In this document: one piece after another, positions 37,582-49,016 of the stretch
How the letters are laid out: the number at the start of each line of letters is the position of its first letter
Numbering within the stretch: the first letter of the stretch is position 1
Position numbers and translations under genes: made by a program
The notes under the pieces: model-generated
The model's input: only the letters and a program-made list of their open reading frames with translations
What the model was told of the DNA's origin: nothing
The model's database searches: none
NCBI RefSeq assembly: GCF_949987535.1
Contig: NC_080067.1
Span: 54,246,405-54,310,404 of the forward strand
DNA from: Balaenoptera acutorostrata
Taxonomy: Eukaryota; Chordata; Mammalia; Artiodactyla; Balaenopteridae
Direction: 5' to 3'
Length of the DNA: 64,000 nt

Positions 37582-39003
37582 TGCAGTTTGATGGAGTATG
37601 GCTAGCTCATCCATCTCACCAAAATAAGACACAATGTCCACAAAATTGGAATTGTGTCCCAAAATGCATGGCTGGAAAGACTTGGATCCAAAGGAGCTTT
37701 CTCTAATTGAGAACAGGGACACAGGCAGCCTTTTACTCATGAGTGATAGGGTGAAACTCTAGCTGCAGATGCCCAGCTAGAAAGGCTGTTGCCATGGTTG
37801 CTGAGGCAGGCATAGAGAAGAAATACCATTTTGCACTAATAGATGGAAAAGATAATACCTCACCCTTGTTTCTCACAGTGTGTCTTTAGAAGGGCAACAG
37901 CAGTTGAATAGAAAGTAGGAAAAACTAGTAACAAGAAAAACTGACGCATTAACCCTAGGGACAAAAAGGCAAAATTACTTATTTTTCTATTATATATGTC
38001 ATCCCAGAAAAATCACTTGACATGCCAGCAGTTGCTTGTATTCGCAATTCACTTCTCCTCTTCTTGACTGACTGGTCTTGGCTCTCTGGCTGGTCCCTGA
38101 TTGCCCCAGAGTCTCCTCTGGGCCCTCCCCATGTGGGGGAGCTGGAGGAAATCACGGTCCCTGGTTAATCCACACGGAGACCAGCTGCAGCTTGTTTTCC
38201 CTCTGAAGCGTATTTCTTTTTCCATTTGAGAGCACCTGGGTTTATGACCCCAAGATATAGCACAAAGCGCCTGTCTTTGGTCAGGGGTTGTCTCTGTTGT
38301 GTCAAGGGTGATTTTGTTTAGATAAAAATTGGGTACGTTTGATTATTAATTTTTTGGTGAGCCTCTGCTGCATTTTTGACTGGAAACCTGAGAGGGGGAC
38401 ACTGCAAAGACAGAACAGCGCTTGTGCAAAATGGTGACTAAAGTGTTTAAGTGTTCTTGTGTGTTGGTGATGGGGGCGGGGGTGGTGCCTGGGGAAGCTG
38501 CAGTGGTGTGTGTCAGCTGAATAATTATAAGGGCCAGGCTGTTTTTCCCTCAACATTTCCTACACACGTCTTCAAGCATTTCGTCTCTAATCATTTTCCA
38601 AACCTACTCAAAGCTACAAGGTATTTAGAACCTTCCTTTAGGTGATGAATTTTAAAACCTCCCTTCTGTTGTAGGAAACACGGATCTGACACGAGGAAGC
38701 AAGGACAGGAGGCGCTAAAACTTAGCTTGATTCCCCTGGGGTCTGAACTCTAGTTCTTAGAACTACACCCAACACCAACGACATTATTTCCTTTAGTCAT
38801 TATTATCCTTCCAAGATACTGTCCTTATGACTGTCTTTAAAATTACATTGTAGGTGACATGTCAGGCAAGCTCCCGCTTTATTTGCCAAAATTTCTGTTG
38901 TGCTTTACAGTCACCATGATTTCGACATCCATTTCATCATGCATGTTGCTACCTGACTTCAGTGTGCCTAATGCTCTCAGATTCAAGAGAACACAGACCC
39001 TAT
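37582..39003. other. Spacer between inverted-repeat arms
   Basis: No supported gene. A G-rich tract lies at 38466-38485. No mobile element recognised. Confidence 0.35.
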
Positions 39004-39062
39004 CCCCGGGGTGCAGATGCTCTCAAGGAGGGCAGGAGGGCAAGCAAAACCCCACAGCAATG
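39004..39062 (-). repeat. Right arm of 59-bp inverted repeat
   Basis: Starts CCCCGGGGTGCAGATGCTC and ends CCCCACAGCAATG on plus, the near-perfect complement of 37523-37581. The flanks do not match those of the left arm, so the similar short peptides read on each side are simply the repeat. Confidence 0.9.
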
Positions 39063-39904
39063 AAACAAGGGTCGCAGCAGAGATAACACTCGGAGCGATC
39101 TCAAGTCTGTGTGGTCCTGCAGCTGCTGTGCTCACCCTCATCAGACCCGAAGCCCCCTTCTCATAACAAACATTTTGGAACACCCCTTAACATCCTGACG
39201 TGGAATTCCTGGATTATATAACCTGCTTACACACTTCCAGAAAACCAAGGTAATGTCCTAAGTGTAATATGAAGGAGAAAAGCAAGGAAAATAACATTAA
39301 AAAAGTCATATGTATTTTAACATGCAAATACTCCAGCACAACTACACTGTAAGATACATGAAAAGTCAGCTCTTATACCCACTTATATTGAAAATGTTTT
39401 ATTTAGTTTTTATGTGTGTTTACATAACTTTAATACTTTATTATATCAACATATTTAAATTATGTCTAATATGTTATTTATAGTCAATGTAATATTTTTG
39501 AGTTTTTAAAGTACTCGACTTTTTGAAATCAGGACTAAATTAGTATATTGTACAGATTAGCATGTTGTAAGATTTTATAGAGAGAGATATAGACATATAA
39601 TGACTAAGAATGCAGAATATGATTTGTTGATTTAGTGACTCAAATGGCATGAAGGGCATTGCTGTTTATGATGTGATTATTTTTGGAATGATGAACAGCT
39701 CAAAAAAATTTGGAATGGAAGAAAGCGATTTTCCCTCAACTTACATCCTAGTTGAATATCTGGAAAATTCAGTGTATGCCAAAAACCATATAAGAGAAAG
39801 TTCTTCATGTAAAGTGGAGTTCAGTTCTAAGTTCTGCTAATTATAATTCATCTTCATAAATTCCCAGCAAAACACTTTAAAATTGTGTACGAAACAATGT
39901 GATT
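39063..39904. other. Intergenic, AT-rich, nothing recognised
   Basis: Very AT-rich from 39290 to 39620. No gene or clear element. Confidence 0.35.
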
Positions 39905-40075
39905 CTTTGTTGAGCATGAGTGTCCACACATTGCAGGATGTTGCCTATCCCTGGAACCACCCAGAAATGCCATAGCATTCTCTAAACAACCTGACAACCC
40001 CAAACCCTCCATTGGGTTCCACAAAACCCCTGAGGAGGTACCACGGTCCCCATTGAGAATCCCTGGTCTAAGATC
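39905..40075 (-). mobile_element. MER5-like hAT fragment
   Basis: ACATTGCAGGATGTTGCCTATCC, ACCCAGAAATGCCATAGCA and a terminal CATTGAGAATCCCTGGTCTA fit a diverged MER5A-type nonautonomous hAT. No target duplication resolved. Confidence 0.5.
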
Positions 40076-40159
40076 CCTGCTAGCTCTGAAATTCAGTGGT
40101 TCTGTTTATATACTTTACCCCCAAACTTAATCTAATTAATTATTTTTAATTCCTAGTGT

Positions 40160-40295
40160 GTGCCTTGTCAATGAGGTAGGCAAAGATAAACCTGTGTCTT
40201 GTTCCTTTACAAAGACTTTTACAAATTTATCCCTAATGCCTAGCATAGCCCCTGATATATGGTAGATGCTCAATGAATATTTTTGAGTATATGCG
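40160..40295 (+). repeat. L2 3' end
   Basis: CCCTAATGCCTAGCATAGCC and GGTAGATGCTCAATGAATAT are the L2 3' tail. Confidence 0.6.
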
Positions 40296-40469
40296 TACAT
40301 ATAGGAAGGATACTCAGGAGGTATAAAACATGAGTCTTTTCCTTACATTCTAATTGAAGATGTTATACATTTCCAACACATTCTAATTGGGAAATTAAGA
40401 ACAACATGTGACAACAATAAAAGATCAGTACAAAATAATACTTCATTAAGAGGTGCATCTTATGGTAGA

Positions 40470-40690
40470 AGCTATAAGTATAATAAAGTGGTGAGAGAAA
40501 TTACTGAGGTAGCTAGAGAAGTTTTCGTAGAGTAAGTGGAATTGGAGCTGGGCCCTGATGGAGGGAATGAACTTGTATGAGGATAGGGGAAGGCTTTCCA
40601 GAGAAACTGAGAGGATGCAGGGCCCAGAGTCAAGAATGTGCAAGGGCTGTGTGAAGACAGGGCTGGGAGGCACCCGGCTCCACTGGAAGT
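40470..40690 (+). repeat. Ancient mammal-wide dispersed repeat
   Basis: GGGGAAGGCTTTCCAGAGAA, GAATGTGCAAGGGCTGTGTG and similar phrases place it with the old repeat seen at 5086-5470 and 63040-64000. Confidence 0.4.
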
Positions 40691-41409
40691 GCAGCAAGGT
40701 TCACATTAATGAGGTGTGGGAACATTGTGGTTAGGTGTACAGGGCCCAGATTTAGAAGGACTTGGAATACCAATTATTTGAGACTTATTTGAAAGCTTTT
40801 AAGGAAAGGCTAAAGTTATACACTGTTTTAGAAACCCAAACAAAATGCTTACATTGTTGGAGGAGGGAAGGACTGTTCATGGCTGAGAGCAGAAGTGGTC
40901 TAAACAGTGATGTGCTGGGGCCAGCTTGTACCAACTCACAATAGTGATTATTAAATTTTTAGGAATTTTGCAAGTTTGCTGTTAAACATAGCTATTATTA
41001 AAAATCAAGTTATATACACATACTACTGAACCAATTATATTAAAAATAAGGTAATGCATACTCAAAACTTATCGCTTGCTAATTATTTTACCACATTTTA
41101 CTATTTTCTATGCTTTTGAGGTTGTTTACATCTACTTATCAGAATGGTGGAAGCAATGTATAATGCTGCTGTGTGTCCCTTCAGAGATGGTGTGGCTTGA
41201 AATCAGTGGTGGTGAGAGTATGAACGCCGTGGAAATCAGAAAATGCTTTGTATCAGTGCTCGATATGTTTTGTTGATTGTAGACTTAATAAGGTGATGGA
41301 GAAAATGTTAATAATCCAGACGAAAACTTTAAAAGTGCATCATGTCTCTAAGCCATTGCTTAGAGAATAGCATGAAAAATTGAGGGAATATTCTTTCAGT
41401 ATTTATAAA
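40691..41409. other. Intergenic, nothing recognised
   Basis: No gene or clear element. Confidence 0.35.
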
Positions 41410-42025
41410 TGTTTTTTCAGCTTTATTGAGGTATAAAATTGCCTCAAAAAAAGTAAAAATAGAATTACCGTATGATCCAGAAATCCCACTCCTGGGTATA
41501 TTTCCAAAAGAATTGAAAGCAGAGTCTTAAAGAGATATTTGCACACCCATTTTCACAGTTGCATTATTCGAAATAGCCAAAAGATAGAAGTAACCCAAGT
41601 GTCCCTCAGTGGATGAATGAATAAACAAAAGATCGTATATACATACAATGGAATTTTATTCAGCCTTAAAAAGGAAGGAAATTCTGATACCTGCCACAAC
41701 ATAGATGAACCTAGAGGACATTATGCCAAGTGAAATAAGCCAATCACAAAAGAACAAATACAATATGATTCTACTTATATGAGGTGCCCAGAATAGTCAA
41801 AATGCTAGAAACAGAAAGTAGAATGGTGATTGCCAGGAGGTGGGGGAAGGGGAATGGAGAGTTGTTGTTTAATGTGTATAGAGTTTCCGTTTTGCAAGAT
41901 GAAAGGAGTTCTGGAGACTGGTTGCACAACAATGTGAATAAAGTTGCTACTGAACTGTATACATAAAGATGGTTAAGATGGTAGATTTTATGTTATGTGT
42001 ATTAAACCACAATTCAAAAAAAGAT
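41410..42025 (+). mobile_element. Old L1 3' fragment
   Basis: ORF2 C-terminal and 3' UTR phrases in order: CAGAAATCCCACTCCTGGGT, AAGTGTCCCTCAGTGGATGA, TGGTGATTGCCAGGAGGTGG and GGTTAAGATGGTAGATTTTA. Diverged, no open ORF. Confidence 0.85.
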
Positions 42026-42061
42026 ATTTCATGCCATGTGGCACTCATAAAACTGATTCAT

Positions 42062-42127
42062 TATTGACATCTGAGATTGCTTTGAAACAGGATAAAATAT
42101 TGACATCTGAGATTGCTTTGAAACAGG
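42062..42127. repeat. Two-copy 36-bp tandem repeat
   Basis: TATTGACATCTGAGATTGC plus TTTGAAACAGG occurs identically at 42062-42091 and 42098-42127, a period of 36 bp. Confidence 0.9.
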
Positions 42128-42595
42128 GTACTGCTCAGGCCAGGAGTCGGAGCACTAAACTGGAGGGGAGTCAGGGAACCCGAGACCACTTCTGGTTTCA
42201 TCAACGATACGCCATGTGTGAAATACAGTTACTGCACCTTTGGAGGATTTGATCAAATGTTCTTACTGCCTTCTAAAAAAAAAACTAGATGTTTTAAGTA
42301 TGAATGGGGTAATATTTGTAAAACTACAGAGGCTCTTTACCAAGAAGAAGACTTTAAGAGAAAAAAGTATCACTAGTGTTATTACGCTAATTCTATAAAC
42401 ATTGTTACATTGTGAAAAGGAATCTGTCCATTTAATGGTCTGTGCTAGATATCTGTTAATGATAGGCCCTTTGTCACAGCAAGTAATATTTAGTTTCCAG
42501 AAACCGATCTTTAAAAGCCTGCTTTGTCCAACTTTTGAAGTCTATCATTACGGGGATTTATTTTTGGCACTGGATCCTGGAGCTTTGGCTAATAG
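42128..42595. other. Intergenic, 3' flank of the young L1
   Basis: No gene or clear element; ends at the L1 target duplication. Confidence 0.35.
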
Positions 42596-42614
42596 CAGTC
42601 AACTGAGGTAATTC

Positions 42615-42615
<1 letters not shown>
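42596..42615. repeat. L1 target-site duplication, left copy
   Basis: CAGTCAACTGAGGTAATTCT, identical to 47952-47971. The final T merges with the poly(T). Confidence 0.95.

Positions 42616-42642
<27 letters not shown>
42616..42642 (-). other. Terminal poly(A) tail of L1
   Basis: Uninterrupted T run on plus, that is, a pure A tail in sense. Lack of interruptions indicates little time since insertion. Confidence 0.95.
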
Positions 42643-42646
<4 letters not shown>

Positions 42647-42800
42647 ATTTCATGTAATGTCTGAAACATTTATATTAACATATTTCCATACATATTTCCA
42701 TACAAATACAAATATAAGATTTTTAGAAATTTCATGTAATGTCTGAAACATTTATATTAACATATTTCCATACAAATAACCCAATGAAAGTTTAGTATTA
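42643..42800 (-). other. 3' transduced segment with tandem duplication
   Basis: Non-L1, AT-rich sequence between the L1's own A-rich end (AAAAAAACAAACAAAACAAC in sense, 42801-42820) and the terminal poly(A). It lies inside the target duplication, which identifies it as 3' transduced DNA from a source locus. It contains two copies of one block: AGAAATTTCATGTAATGTC and onward at 42643-42690, and again from 42725, an offset of 82 bp. A second mini-duplication of CATATTTCCATA occurs in the first copy. No canonical AATAAA was seen before the tail. Confidence 0.8.
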
Positions 42801-43008
42801 GTTGTTTTGTTTGTTTTTTTATACTGCAGGTTCTTATTAGGCATCAGTTTTATACACATCAGTGTATACATGTCAATCCCAATCGCCCAATTCAGCACAT
42901 CACCATCCCCACCTCATCGCAGTTTTCCCCCCTTGGTGTCCATATGTCCATTCTCTACATCTGTGTCTCAACTTCTGCCCTGCAAACTGGCTCATCTGTA
43001 CCATTTTT

Positions 43009-46000
43009 CTACGTTCCACATACATGCATTAACATACGATATTTGTTTTTCTCTTTCTGACTTACTTCACTCTGTATGACAGTCTCTAGATCCATCCACT
43101 TCTCAACAAATGACTCAATTTCGTTCCTTTTTATGGCTGAATAATATTCCATCGTATATATGTACCACAACTTCTTTATCCATTCGTCTGTTGATGGGCA
43201 TTTAGGTTGCTTCCATGACCTGGCTATTGTAAATAGTGCTGCAATGAACATTCGGGTGCACGTGTCTTTTTGAATTACGGTTTTCTCTGGGTATATGCCC
43301 AGTAGTGGGATTGCTGGGTCATATGGTAATTCTATTTTTAGTTTTTTAAGAAACCTCCATATTGTTCTCCATAGTGGCTGTATCAATTTACATTCCCACC
43401 AACAGTGCAAGAGGGTTCCCTTTTCTCCACACCCTCTCCAGCATTTGTTGTTTGTAGATTTTCTGATGATGCCCATTCTAACAGGAGTGAGGTGATACCT
43501 CATTGTAGTTTTGATTTGCATTTCTCTAATAATTAGTGATGTTGAGCATCTTTTCATGTGCTTCGTGGCCGTCTGTATGTCTTCTTTGGAGAAATGTCTA
43601 TTTAGGTCTTCTGCCCATTTTTGGATTGGGGTGTTTGTTTCTTTGATATTGAGCTGAATGAGCTGTTTATATATTTTGGAGATTAATCCTTTGTCCGTTG
43701 ATTCATTTGCAAATATTTTCTCCCATTCTGAGGGTTGTCTTTTCGTCTTGTTTATGGTTTCCTTTGCTGTGCAAAAGCTTTGAAGTTTCATTAGGTCCCA
43801 CTTGTTTATTTTTGTTTTTATTTCCATTACTCTAGGAGGTGGATCGAAAAAGATCTTGCTGTGATTTATGTCAAAGAGTGTTCTTCCTATGTTTTCCTCT
43901 AAGAGTTTTATAGTGTCCAGTCTTATATTTAGGTCTCTAATCCATTTTGAGTTTATTTTTGTGTATGGTGTTAGGGAGTATTCTAATTTCATTCTTTTAC
44001 ATGTGGCTGTCCAGTTTTCCCAGCACCACTTATTGAAGAGACTGTCTTTTCTCCATTGTATATCTTTGCCTCCTTTGTCATAGATTAGTTGACCATAGGT
44101 GCGTGGGTTAATCTCTGGGCTTTCTATCTTGTTCCATTGATCTATGTTTCTGTTTTTGTGCCAGTACCATATTGTCTTGATTACTGTAGCTTTGTAGTAT
44201 AGTCTGAAGTCAGGGAGTCTGATTCCTCCAGCTCCATTTTTTTGCCTCAAGACTGCTTTGGCTATTCGGGGTCTTTTGTGTCTCCATACAAATTTTAAGA
44301 TGATTTGTTCTAGCTCCGTAAAAAATGCCATTGGTAATTTGATAGGGATTGCATTGAATCTGTAGATTGCTTTGGGTAGTATACTCATTTTCACAATGTT
44401 GATTCTTCCAATCCAAGAACATGGTATATCTCTCCATCTGTTGGTATCATCTTTAATTTCTTTCATCAGTGTCTTATAGTTTTCTGCATACAGGTCTTTT
44501 GTCTCCCTAGGTAGGTTTATTCCTAGGTATTTTATTCTTTTTGTTGCAATGGTAAATGGGAGTGTTTCCATAATTTCTCTTTCAGATTTTTCATCATTAG
44601 TGTATAGGAATGCAAGAGATTTCTGTGCATTAATTTTGTAACCTGCAACTTTACCATATTCATTAATTAGCTCTAGCAGTTTTCTGGTGGCAGTTTTAGG
44701 ATTCTCTATGTATAGTATCATGTCATCCGCAAACAGTGACAGTTTTACTTCTTCTTTTCCAATTTGTATTCCTTTTATTTCTTTTTCTTCTCTGATTGCC
44801 GTGGCTAGGACTTCCAGAACTATGTTGAATAATAGTGGTGAGAGTGGACATCCTTGTCTCGTTCCTGATCTTAGAGGAAATGCTTTCAGTTTTTCACCAT
44901 TGAGAATGATGTTTGCTGTGGGTTTGTCATATATGGCCTTTATTATGTTGAGGTAGGTTCCCTCTATGCCCACTTTCTGGAGAGTTTTTATCATAAATGG
45001 GTGTTGAATTTTGTCAAAAGCTTTTTCTGCATCTATTGAGATGATCATATGGTTTTTCTTCTTCAATTTGTTAATATGGTGTATCACATTGATTGATTTG
45101 CGTATATTGAAGAATCCTTGCATCCCTGGGATAAATCCCACTTGATCGTGGTGTATGATCCTTTTAATGTGTTGTTGGATTCTGTTTGCTAGTATTTTGT
45201 TGAGGATTTTTGCATCTATATTCATCAGTGATATTGGTCTGTAATTTTCTTTTTTTGTAGTGTCTTTGTCTGGTTTTGGTATCAGGGTGATGGTGGCCTC
45301 ATAGAATGAGTTTGGGAGAGTTCCTTCCTCTGCAATTTTTTGGAAGAGTTTGAGAAGGATGGGTGTTAGCTCTTCTCTAAATGTTTGATAGAATTCACCT
45401 GTGAAGCCATCTGGTCCTGGACTTTTGTTTGTTGGAAGATTTTTAATCACAGTTTCAATTTCATTACTTGTGATTGGTCTGTTGATATTTTCTGTTTCTT
45501 CCTGGTTCAGTCTTGGAAGGTTATACCTTTCTAAGAATTTGTCCATTTCTTCCAGGTTGTCCATTTTATTGGCATAAAGTTGCTTGTAGTAGTCTCTTAG
45601 GATGTTTTGTATTTCTGCGGTGTCTGTTGTAACTTCTCCTTTTTCATTTCTGATTTTATTGATTTGAGTCCTCTCCCTCTTTTTCTTGATGAGTCTGGCT
45701 AATGGCTTATCAATTTTGTTTATCTTCTCAAAGAACCAACTTTTAGTTTTATTGATCTTTGCTATTGTTTTCTTTGTTTCTATTTCATTTATTTCTGCTC
45801 TGATCTTTATGATTTCTTTCCTTCTGCTAACTTTGGGTTTTGTTTGTTCTTCTTTCTCTAGTTTCTTTAGGTGTAATGTTAGATTGTTTACTTGAGATTT
45901 TTCTTGTTTCTTTAGGTAGGCTTGTATAGCTATAAACTTCCCTCTTAGAACCGCTTTTGCTGCATCCCATAGGTTTTGGGTCGTCGTGTTTTCATTGTCA

Positions 46001-46827
46001 TTTGTCTCTAGGTATTTTTTTATTTCCTGTTTGATTCCTTCAGTGATCTCTTGGTTATTTAGTAACGTATTGTTTAGCCTCCATGTGTTTGTCTTTTTTA
46101 CGTTTTTTTCCCTGTAATTCATTTCTAATCTCATAGCGTTGTGGTCAGAAAAGATGCTTGATATGATTTCAATTTTCTTAAATTTACTGAGGCTTGATTT
46201 GTGACCCAAGATGTGATCTATCCTGGAGAATGTTCCGTGTGCACTTGAGAAGAACGTGTAATCTGCCGTTCTTGGATGGAATGTCCTATATATATCAATT
46301 AAATCTATCTGGTCTATTGTGTCATTTAAAGCTTCTGTTTCCTTATTTATTTTCATTTTGGATGATCTGTCCATTGGTGTAAGTGAGGTGTTAAAGTCCC
46401 CCACTATTATTGTGTTACTGTCGATTTCCTCTTTTATAGCTGTTAGCAGTTGCCTTATGTATTGAGGTGCTCCTATGTTGGGTGCATATATATTTATAAT
46501 TGTTATATCTTCTTCTTGGATTGATCCCTGGATCATTATGTAGTGTCCTTCCTTGTCTCTTGTAACATTCTTTATTTTAAAGTCTATTTTATCTGATATG
46601 AGTATAGCTACTCCAGCTTTCTTTTGATTTCCATTTGCATGGAATATCTTTTTCCATCCCCTCACTTTCAGTCTGTATGTGTCCCTAGGTCTGAAGTGGG
46701 TCTCTTGTAGACAGCATATATATGGGTCTTGTTTTTGTATCCATTCAGCCAGTCTATGTCTTTTGGTTGGGGCATTTAATCCATTCACGTTTAAGGTAAT
46801 TATCGATATGTATGTTCCTATGACCAT
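43009..46827 (-). CDS. L1 ORF2p: endonuclease and reverse transcriptase
   Basis: A continuous 1272-codon ORF, close to the roughly 1275 residues of human L1 ORF2p. Apurinic-type endonuclease residues are present: N13 (TLNVNG), E42 (QETH), D144 and N146 (GDFNT), D204 (RIDHI) and H229 (SDHN). The reverse transcriptase domain has D599 in motif A (SIDAEKAFD) and FADD at 699-702 in motif C. The C-terminal cysteine segment C-x3-C-x7-H-x4-C is at C1129, C1133, H1141, C1146. ORF2p nicks target DNA and primes cDNA synthesis from L1 RNA, working in cis with ORF1p. No stop or frameshift is visible. It sits 58 nt after ORF1, the usual arrangement for reinitiation. Activity is not shown by the sequence, and the missing 5' UTR argues against expression from its own promoter. 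Confidence 0.95.
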   Translation of the reverse strand: MVIGTYISIITLNVNGLNAPTKRHRLAEWIQKQDPYICCLQETHFRPRDTYRLKVRGWKKIFHANGNQKKAGVAILISDKIDFKIKNVTRDKEGHYIMIQGSIQEEDITIINIYAPNIGAPQYIRQLLTAIKEEIDSNTIIVGDFNTSLTPMDRSSKMKINKETEALNDTIDQIDLIDIYRTFHPRTADYTFFSSAHGTFSRIDHILGHKSSLSKFKKIEIISSIFSDHNAMRLEMNYREKNVKKTNTWRLNNTLLNNQEITEGIKQEIKKYLETNDNENTTTQNLWDAAKAVLRGKFIAIQAYLKKQEKSQVNNLTLHLKKLEKEEQTKPKVSRRKEIIKIRAEINEIETKKTIAKINKTKSWFFEKINKIDKPLARLIKKKRERTQINKIRNEKGEVTTDTAEIQNILRDYYKQLYANKMDNLEEMDKFLERYNLPRLNQEETENINRPITSNEIETVIKNLPTNKSPGPDGFTGEFYQTFREELTPILLKLFQKIAEEGTLPNSFYEATITLIPKPDKDTTKKENYRPISLMNIDAKILNKILANRIQQHIKRIIHHDQVGFIPGMQGFFNIRKSINVIHHINKLKKKNHMIISIDAEKAFDKIQHPFMIKTLQKVGIEGTYLNIIKAIYDKPTANIILNGEKLKAFPLRSGTRQGCPLSPLLFNIVLEVLATAIREEKEIKGIQIGKEEVKLSLFADDMILYIENPKTATRKLLELINEYGKVAGYKINAQKSLAFLYTNDEKSEREIMETLPFTIATKRIKYLGINLPRETKDLYAENYKTLMKEIKDDTNRWRDIPCSWIGRINIVKMSILPKAIYRFNAIPIKLPMAFFTELEQIILKFVWRHKRPRIAKAVLRQKNGAGGIRLPDFRLYYKATVIKTIWYWHKNRNIDQWNKIESPEINPRTYGQLIYDKGGKDIQWRKDSLFNKWCWENWTATCKRMKLEYSLTPYTKINSKWIRDLNIRLDTIKLLEENIGRTLFDINHSKIFFDPPPRVMEIKTKINKWDLMKLQSFCTAKETINKTKRQPSEWEKIFANESTDKGLISKIYKQLIQLNIKETNTPIQKWAEDLNRHFSKEDIQTATKHMKRCSTSLIIREMQIKTTMRYHLTPVRMGIIRKSTNNKCWRGCGEKGTLLHCWWECKLIQPLWRTIWRFLKKLKIELPYDPAIPLLGIYPEKTVIQKDTCTRMFIAALFTIARSWKQPKCPSTDEWIKKLWYIYTMEYYSAIKRNEIESFVEKWMDLETVIQSEVSQKEKNKYRMLMHVCGT

Positions 46828-46885
46828 TTTCTTAATTGTTTTGGGTTTGTTTTTGTAGGTCCTTTTCTTCTCTTGTGTTTCCCAC

Positions 46886-47791
46886 TTAGAGAAGTTCCTT
46901 TAGCATTTGTTGTAGAGCTGGTTTGGTGGTGCTGAATTCTCTTAGCTTTTGCTTGTCTGTAAAGCTTTTGATTTCTCCATCAAATCTAAATGAGATCCTT
47001 GCTGGGTAGAGTAATCTTGGTTGTAGGTTCTTCCCTTTCATCACTTTAAGTATTTCATGCCACTCCCTTCTGGCTTGCAGAGTTTCTGCTGAGAAATCAG
47101 CTGTTAACCTTATGGGGGTTCCCTTGTATGTTATTTGTCGTTTTTCCCTTGCTGCTTTCAATAATTTTTCTTTGTCTTTAATTTTTGCCCCTTTGATTAC
47201 TATGTGTCTCGGCGTGTTTCTCCTTGGGTTTATTCTGTATGGGACTCTCTGCGCTTCCTGGACTTGGGTGGCTATTTCCTTTCCCATGTTAGGGAAGTTT
47301 TCGATTATAATCTCTTCAAATATTTTCTCTGGTCCTTTCTCTCTCTCTTCTCCTTCTGGGACCCCTATAATGCGAATGTTGTTGCGTTTAATGTTGTCCC
47401 AGAGGTCTCTTAGGCTGTCTTCATTTCTTTTTATTCTTTTTTCTTTAGTCTGTTCCGCAGCAGTGAATTCCACCATTCTGTCTTCCAGGTCACTTATCCG
47501 TTCTTCTGCCTCAGTTATTCTGCTATTGATTCCTTCTAGTGTAGTTTTCATTTCAGTTATTGTATTGGTCATCTCTGTTTGTTTGTTCTTTAATTCTTCT
47601 AGGTCTTTGTTAATCATTTCTTGCATCTTCTCAATCTTTGCCTCCATTCTTATTCCGAGGTCCTGGATCATCTTCACTATCATTATTCTGAATTCTTTTT
47701 CTGGAAGGTTGCCTATCTCCACTTCATTTAGTTGTTTTTCTGGGGTTTTTTCTTGTTCCTTCATCTGGTACATAGCCCTCTGCCTTTTCAT
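46886..47791 (-). CDS. L1 ORF1p RNA-binding chaperone
   Basis: A 301-codon ORF starting [20 protein letters not shown], the cetartiodactyl-type ORF1 start. Residues about 40-115 form heptad-rich coiled coil ([20 protein letters not shown], then [15 protein letters not shown]) for trimerisation. An RRM-like domain follows ([12 protein letters not shown] at 138-149; TPRHIVIK at 193-200). The C-terminal domain has [17 protein letters not shown] at 228-244. It ends [11 protein letters not shown] as in related elements. It is shorter than human ORF1p (338 residues), mostly at the N-terminus. The start is chosen because the preceding sense sequence matches L1 5' UTR text (AACCACAGTTACAGAAAGAC). Confidence 0.95.
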   Translation of the reverse strand: MKRQRAMYQMKEQEKTPEKQLNEVEIGNLPEKEFRIMIVKMIQDLGIRMEAKIEKMQEMINKDLEELKNKQTEMTNTITEMKTTLEGINSRITEAEERISDLEDRMVEFTAAEQTKEKRIKRNEDSLRDLWDNIKRNNIRIIGVPEGEEREKGPEKIFEEIIIENFPNMGKEIATQVQEAQRVPYRINPRRNTPRHIVIKGAKIKDKEKLLKAAREKRQITYKGTPIRLTADFSAETLQARREWHEILKVMKGKNLQPRLLYPARISFRFDGEIKSFTDKQKLREFSTTKPALQQMLKELL

Positions 47792-47951
47792 CTTCTCTGT
47801 CTTTCTGTAACTGTGGTTTTTGGTCCACAGGCTGCAGGATTGTAGTTTTTCTTGCTTCTGTTGTCTGCCCTCTGGTGGTTGAGGCTATCTAAGAGGCTTG
47901 ATGGGAGGCTCTGGTGGTGGGTAGAGCTGACTGTTGCTGTGGCGGTCAGAG

Positions 47952-47971
47952 CTCAGTCAACTGAGGTAATT
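47952..47971. repeat. L1 target-site duplication, right copy
   Basis: Identical 20-mer to 42596-42615, directly adjoining the 5' end of the L1. Confidence 0.95.
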
Positions 47972-48785
47972 CTACCTTAATTTTGCAAGTGTTCTAATGG
48001 CAGTAAAAATATATTACCCGTGAATCATGGTGACACTCAGCACAAGAGCTCAACATTTTATAAATAAAGCTATAAGAGCACAGGAACTGTAGTTCTTATT
48101 TTTCATGGTCATTTTTTGTTGGAAATACTTTTATTATTTAGAGAAATGCAAATAATTGGGGGGGGGGTCAAATTCCATTACAATTAATATCCACATAACA
48201 AAAATGTGTTCAATTCCAGAAGCGTTTGTGGTATGGTCAAGTAATCTAGATTCAAATTCCCTGGAGGAGTTTTTATCCTGTGTTCTTGGTACCAAAGAAA
48301 GTATCACCATCAACAAACAAGTGCAATTGTTTTAATGATCCTTTTAAATTAATTTTCCTGTCTGAAGATGAAATGCCATTTCTTTCTGTTTCCTAGACTG
48401 CTTTCTTTCCTATACCTTGTCAGTTATTTGTCATGCTTGTTCTTATGCTATATCAGTAGTGAGGAGGGGGTAACAGAGGACTCATGTAGCAGAAAACAAG
48501 GGTCTTTTGAAAAAAAAAAAAAAAAAGTCATAGATTATAAGCCAGAAGCAAGAGCCATGTTTCCAGCATACAATTCTCATCGTGCTTGGCATTTTATGAC
48601 CATTAAAAATCACTATTTAAGATCAAATGATATTTTTAAGGTACTTTGCAATGCAGGAAATAATTTTTTAGTATTATTTTTATTTTCAGGGTTCATGGCT
48701 TTCTAAATCTTAGTAAGATTTTATGTAATAAGATAATAAGTAATCTTATTTTTGAATGGGAATATTAAGGAAAGTGAGACTTTCT
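47972..48785. other. Intergenic, nothing recognised
   Basis: Homopolymers at 48160-48168 (G) and 48511-48527 (A). No gene or clear element. Confidence 0.35.
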
Positions 48786-48800
48786 AAAATTAGGGAAATT

Positions 48801-49001
48801 GGGACTTCCCTGGTGGTCCAGTGGTTAAGACTTTGCCTTCCAATGCAGGGGGGTACAGGTTTGATCCCTGGTCGGGGAGCTAAGATCCCACATGCCTCGC
48901 AGCCAAAAAACCAAAACATAAAACAGAAGCAATATTGTAACAAATTCAATAAAGACTTTAAAAATTGTCCACATCAAAAAAGATCTTTAAAAAAATAAAA
49001 T
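48801..49001 (+). mobile_element. tRNA-type SINE, A-rich 3' variant
   Basis: Head GGGACTTCCCTGGTGGTCCA and B-box region AGGTTTGATCCCTGG, then a 3' body with AACAGAAGCAATATTGTAAC and TTTAAAAATTGTCCACATCA. Perfect 15-bp target duplication AAAATTAGGGAAATT at 48786-48800 and 49002-49016. Confidence 0.92.
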
Positions 49002-49016
49002 AAAATTAGGGAAATT

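Larger units (their letters stand above)
42616..47951 (-). mobile_element. Young L1, both ORFs open, 5' UTR truncated
   Basis: Order in sense: about 160 bp of 5' UTR (47951-47792), ORF1, a 58-nt gap, ORF2, a 188-bp 3' UTR ending CCTAATAAGAACCTGCAGTA, an internal A-rich tail (42801-42820), a transduced segment, and a final poly(A) of 27-28 nt. A perfect 20-bp target duplication flanks the whole unit, so it inserted as one event. Deduced cleavage site on the opposite strand is TTCT/ACC, an acceptable variant of the L1 endonuclease site. Full-length mammalian L1s have several hundred bases more 5' UTR, so the internal promoter is probably missing although coding capacity remains. Confidence 0.95.

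Noticed and set aside
37501..39183. Shared peptide (LLWGFACPPALLESIC) in two frames
   Set aside because: Produced by the 59-bp inverted repeat; no surrounding coding evidence. The repeat itself is reported instead.
43868..47810. Plus-strand open frames up to 232 codons inside the L1
   Set aside because: They are antisense shadows of ORF1 and ORF2.
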